8,527 nt of DNA from Candidatus Aenigmatarchaeota archaeon (GTDB lineage Archaea > Aenigmatarchaeota > Aenigmatarchaeia > QMZP01 > JAUXAV01): assembly GCA_030619735.1 (NCBI GenBank), contig JAUXAV010000041.1, positions 1-8,527 of the forward strand, read 5' to 3'. Both the position numbers and the translations under genes were made by a program. Under the pieces are notes generated by a model, which saw only the letters and a list, made by a program, of their open reading frames with translations, ran no database searches and was not told the origin of the DNA. This document shows, one piece after another, positions 6,958-8,527 of the stretch; positions within the stretch are counted from its first letter, which is position 1; the number at the start of each line of letters is the position of its first letter.

Positions 6958-7181
6958 AGTATCTTCTTCCCCAGAATGACCCTCAGGACCCTGTGCATGG
7001 GTATATAGGTCTCTTCTTTCCTGCCTTCCTCCCTGTAAAGGAAATGGGATTTCTTTACCTCTGTTATTTGTTTGCCAAGAATGGGTTTCTCGTCCCCCGG
7101 CGCCCCCCTGTGCAGGATTACCAGCCTGCAGTCCTGGAGCTTCCCTGTCCATTTCAGCTTGTTCAGGGTATTGTAGACCAT
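6936..7181 (-). CDS. MJ1316-family (UPF0248, formerly DUF504) RNA end-recognition protein
   Basis: Small protein of 81 residues. The family core is plain: N-terminal NTLNKLKW, the HRGAPGDEK block, the I-x-E-V-K-K-S-H-F segment and the IPMHRVLRV motif, equivalent to IPYHRI in relatives. MJ1316 domains have been proposed from comparative genomics to recognise RNA with 2',3'-cyclic phosphate ends, a product or intermediate in RNA repair and tRNA splicing; I know of no role shown for this protein. The ATG at 7181 has a TATA-like palindrome TAAAATTTTA 27 nt upstream, so it may have its own leaderless promoter. It lies 40 nt after the metallophosphoesterase gene and overlaps the downstream membrane-protein gene by 22 nt. 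RtcA, which makes cyclic phosphate ends, is encoded on the opposite strand about 700 nt away. Confidence 0.88.
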   Translation of the reverse strand: MVYNTLNKLKWTGKLQDCRLVILHRGAPGDEKPILGKQITEVKKSHFLYREEGRKEETYIPMHRVLRVILGKKILWERKKR

Positions 7182-7203
7182 GTTAAATGTTTGTTTTGGT
7201 GGT

Positions 7204-7213
7204 TAAAATTTTA
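7204..7213 (-). promoter_or_regulatory. Probable TATA box for the MJ1316-family gene
   Basis: TAAAATTTTA, a perfect 10-bp palindrome, is centred 27 nt upstream of the ATG at 7181 and begins 9 nt after the metallophosphoesterase stop. It suggests that the MJ1316-membrane protein pair can be transcribed separately from the tRNA-metallophosphoesterase pair. Confidence 0.45.
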
Positions 7214-7221
7214 GGCTGAAT

Positions 7222-7944
7222 TCAGGCAAACTTTATGAGCTTTAAGCTTTTCAGGTCGTTCAAACCAACTGAAACCATGCTCTCGCTCCCGGGGTTTATG
7301 GACATGGTCCTGCCTATCATCTCATTGAACTGTCCTGACATCCTGGGGCTCTCATGGATATGGCCGTGGAGGGTCAGGAGGGGCTGGTGTTTTTCTATAA
7401 AGTCCCGGACTGCCCTGCTTCCCACATGGCTGCCATTGTATAACATGTCCAGCTTTGTATTGAATGGAGGGACATGGAACACAAAGACCGCTTTCCCGGG
7501 GTTTACTTTTTTGGCCAGTTTTTCCAAATCATTCTTGATTTCCTGCTCCTTCTTTTCCCAGTCCTTTAGGAGGAAGGGGGTTTCATTAATGTAGGAATAT
7601 CCCACCAGCTGGAAACCGTTCAGCTTATGGACCTTCTGGCTCATAAGCTTCAGGATTCCCTTCTTTTCTGCCCTTTCCAGGACGTCCATATTGACCCTGA
7701 AGTCATCATTGCCCATCATTATGAAGGGGGTCTTTCCTGTCTCCTTCTTGAACTTCCTGAACCTTGGCAGGAGATATATCTCAAGGAAGTCCCTCTGGGC
7801 CTGGATAAAAAGGCCCATAAAGCCCACAGGGCCTATATCCCCTCCTATTATGACTGCCTCTATCTTCTTCTTTCCTGCCTCCTTCAGGAACCTTTCATAG
7901 GCCCCAGGGTTGCCATGGAGGTCCGTTGCATAGATTATTCTCAT
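7222..7944 (-). CDS. Calcineurin-like metallophosphoesterase
   Basis: Predicted two-metal phosphoesterase of 240 residues; the substrate cannot be told from sequence. The metal-binding motifs are in order: D8 and H10 in TDLHGN, D36 in GGDIG, N79 in MGNDD, H157 in VFHVPPF, and H195 and H197 in LHGHIHESP. In most relatives the third motif is GNH(D/E), where the His helps catalysis. Here the His position is Asp80, as in a subset of prokaryotic members that carry GND or GNN. No signal peptide or membrane segment is present, so it is cytoplasmic. The N-terminus (MRIIYATDLHGN) fixes the start at 7944, only 4 nt after the 3' end of tRNA-Ala, with no room for a normal leader or ribosome site. Expression is therefore probably tied to the tRNA transcript. 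A weak AATAT inside the tRNA region is a poor promoter candidate. Confidence 0.9.
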   Translation of the reverse strand: MRIIYATDLHGNPGAYERFLKEAGKKKIEAVIIGGDIGPVGFMGLFIQAQRDFLEIYLLPRFRKFKKETGKTPFIMMGNDDFRVNMDVLERAEKKGILKLMSQKVHKLNGFQLVGYSYINETPFLLKDWEKKEQEIKNDLEKLAKKVNPGKAVFVFHVPPFNTKLDMLYNGSHVGSRAVRDFIEKHQPLLTLHGHIHESPRMSGQFNEMIGRTMSINPGSESMVSVGLNDLKSLKLIKFA

Positions 7945-7962
7945 AGAATGGACCAGACGGGA

Positions 7963-8001
7963 TATTCAGCCCTGCTGAGTACGACTGCATCAGCAGATGC
8001 G
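7963..8001 (-). other. tRNA-Ala intron 2 (T-loop, position 59/60, 39 nt)
   Basis: Splits the T-loop after TTCGAA. The T-stem ACGGG/CCCGT forms the outer helix. The central 4-bp helix is TTCG/TGAA (one G-T pair), with 3-nt bulges AAC and TAT. An inner stem contains CTGCTGA/TCAGCAG, seven perfect pairs. Removal restores the standard T-loop TTCGAAT followed by CCCGT. This is a classic hBHBh' structure at a non-canonical tRNA site. Confidence 0.85.
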
Positions 8002-8027
8002 TTCGAACCCGTAGCCTCCACCATGCC

Positions 8028-8056
8028 ATCACCCAATTGGATAGGAATCCAAAAGT
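8028..8056 (-). other. tRNA-Ala intron 1 (anticodon loop, 29 nt)
   Basis: Needed to give a 7-nt anticodon loop between stems CCACC and GGTGG. A bulge-helix-bulge can be drawn with central helix CACC/GGTG and 3-nt bulges TCA and ATG. It is capped by C-G, two T-T mismatches and a TTGGAT/ATCCAA hairpin with loop TCCT. Cutting after the second bulge base puts the intron between positions 33 and 34 and leaves C33. Shifting one base (8029-8057, position 32/33) gives the normal U33 with the same length. Either way the anticodon is GGC. Confidence 0.75.
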
Positions 8057-8093
8057 GAGGTGGCGATCTACCGTTGATCTACTGGCCCACTGG

Positions 8094-8105
8094 ATTATTA
8101 TTATA
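8094..8105 (+). promoter_or_regulatory. Probable TATA box for the DedA-family gene
   Basis: The AT-rich run ATTATTATTATA is centred about 27 nt upstream of the ATG at 8127, suggesting a leaderless mRNA. It lies within the expected 5' leader region of the divergent tRNA-Ala gene. Confidence 0.45.
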
Positions 8106-8116
8106 GAAACAAAACA

Positions 8117-8128
8117 ATATTTAAATAT
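8117..8128 (-). promoter_or_regulatory. Probable TATA box for tRNA-Ala (12-bp palindrome)
   Basis: ATATTTAAATAT is a perfect palindrome centred 34 nt upstream of the first base of the tRNA (8088), which would give a leader of roughly 8 nt. Its last two bases are the first two of the divergent DedA ATG. Confidence 0.5.
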
Positions 8129-8527
8129 GGGACTTTTGGAAGGCTTTATTCTCTGGGCGCAGGAATTCGCAGGGGCATGGGGATACCTGGGTATTTTTAT
8201 AGTGAACTTCCTGGGCTCAGCCACCATATTCCTTCCTGTGCCTGCCTTCATGGTGGTCTTCCTTTTCGGGGGGATACTGAACCCCTGGGCTGTTGGGATT
8301 GTTGCAGGGGTTGGCTGCGCCCTGGGCGAGCTTACCGGCTACCTGATTGGAAAGGGCGGGGAGGTGGCCCTGAAAAGGAAATATAAGAAGTGGATTCAGA
8401 GAGGGGAGAAATGGTTCAGGAACCACAGGGCATTTCCCTTTATAGTGATTTTCGCAGCAACCCCCCTTCCGGATGATGTGCTGGGAATCCTGTGCGGTAT
8501 GTTCTCCTATGATTTGAAGAAATTCCT
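8127..8527 (+). CDS. DedA/VTT (SNARE-associated-like) family membrane protein (C-terminus cut by window edge)
   Basis: Partial: 133 codons from the ATG at 8127 to the right edge, with no stop. The sequence shows an N-terminal amphipathic start, then hydrophobic segments around residues 18-32 and 35-52 with an FLPVPAF turn, a third around 54-74 ending in the GEL-TGY-LIGKGG motif, a basic cytoplasmic stretch (KRKYKKWIQRGEKW), and the FAATPLPDDVLGILCGMFSY re-entrant-type motif. The GxxxGY-xxG and PLPDD-x-x-G patterns are characteristic of archaeal VTT-domain proteins. DedA proteins are implicated in lipid flipping and membrane homeostasis; the specific role here is unknown. The gene diverges from tRNA-Ala with only 38 nt between them, and its start codon overlaps the proposed tRNA TATA box. 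No Shine-Dalgarno is possible if the transcript is leaderless. Confidence 0.88.
   Translation, partial: MGLLEGFILWAQEFAGAWGYLGIFIVNFLGSATIFLPVPAFMVVFLFGGILNPWAVGIVAGVGCALGELTGYLIGKGGEVALKRKYKKWIQRGEKWFRNHRAFPFIVIFAATPLPDDVLGILCGMFSYDLKKF

Larger units (their letters stand above)
7949..8088 (-). tRNA. tRNA-Ala(GGC) with two predicted bulge-helix-bulge introns
   Basis: Folding the minus strand by hand gives a full cloverleaf of 72 nt after removing two introns. The acceptor stem is GGGCCAG/CTGGTCC with a G3-U70 wobble, the alanine identity element, and discriminator A73. Next come U8 and A9, a D-stem GATC/GATC with loop AACGGTA (A14, G18G19, A21), G26, and an anticodon stem CCACC/GGTGG. The anticodon is GGC at 8027-8025, followed by A37. 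The variable loop is AGGCT, the T-stem ACGGG/CCCGT and the T-loop TTCGAA+T. CCA is not encoded; TTC follows A73. The unspliced length of 140 nt and the split T-loop would defeat simple tRNA searches. Promoter: palindromic TATA at 8117-8128. The metallophosphoesterase start codon is 4 nt downstream. The G3-U70 pair, GGC anticodon and perfect stems make the identity strong; intron borders are less certain. Confidence 0.9.

Noticed and set aside
6958..7152. N-terminal extension of the membrane protein to 7152
   Set aside because: It overlaps almost the whole MJ1316-family gene in another frame, has low-complexity polar content and no family match. The family N-terminus starts at 6957.
7895..8251. 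Minus-strand open frame of 118 codons crossing the tRNA region
   Set aside because: It is explained by tRNA-Ala, the DedA gene start and the metallophosphoesterase start in other frames, and shows no protein family features.
8217..8426. Minus-strand open frame opposite the DedA gene
   Set aside because: The plus strand carries a clear VTT-domain protein here; the opposite frame is proline-rich noise.

Overview
This is an archaeal chromosome segment of ordinary housekeeping character, tightly packed, with its most unusual content in a tRNA gene near the right end. The archaeal assignment rests on archaeal/eukaryotic-type TrpRS and TyrRS, a deoxyhypusine synthase family protein, a beta-CASP RNase of the aCPSF2 type, an archaeal RtcA, an MJ1316-family (UPF0248) protein and a tRNA with bulge-helix-bulge introns. 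TATA-like boxes lie about 26-28 nt upstream of most gene starts, which suggests leaderless transcripts. AGG dominates the arginine codons. I cannot name the lineage. The small intergenic spaces and a non-canonical tRNA intron would fit an uncultivated or DPANN-type archaeon, but that is inference. No mobile element, CRISPR array or defence island is visible, and no stretch over 300 bases lacks a gene.

Layout. Bases 1-1055 (-) carry TrpRS, cut by the left edge. Bases 1175-1777 (+) carry a JAMM/MPN+ metalloprotease. Bases 1778-2854 (-) carry TyrRS, whose stop codon directly abuts the JAMM stop. From 2981 to 6222 (+) a three-gene operon runs: deoxyhypusine synthase family protein, beta-CASP ribonuclease and RNA 3'-phosphate cyclase (RtcA). 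From 6217 to 8088 (-) the order in transcription direction is tRNA-Ala(GGC) with two predicted introns, a metallophosphoesterase starting 4 nt after the tRNA, an MJ1316-family RNA end-recognition protein, and a seven-helix HGSNAT/DUF1624-type membrane protein. The last overlaps RtcA tail to tail. From 8127 (+) a DedA/VTT membrane protein runs off the right edge.

How the genes fit together. Most serve translation and RNA metabolism: two related class Ic synthetases, probable eIF5A modification, mRNA 3'-end processing or decay, and RNA end chemistry. RtcA makes 2',3'-cyclic phosphate ends, and MJ1316 domains have been proposed to recognise such ends. The same kind of end arises when archaeal tRNA introns, like the two here, are cut out. 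That functional link is inference from content. The best lead is the 140-nt tRNA-Ala gene: one intron lies in the T-loop (59/60) and one at an unusual point in the anticodon loop, and its 3' end nearly touches the next start codon.
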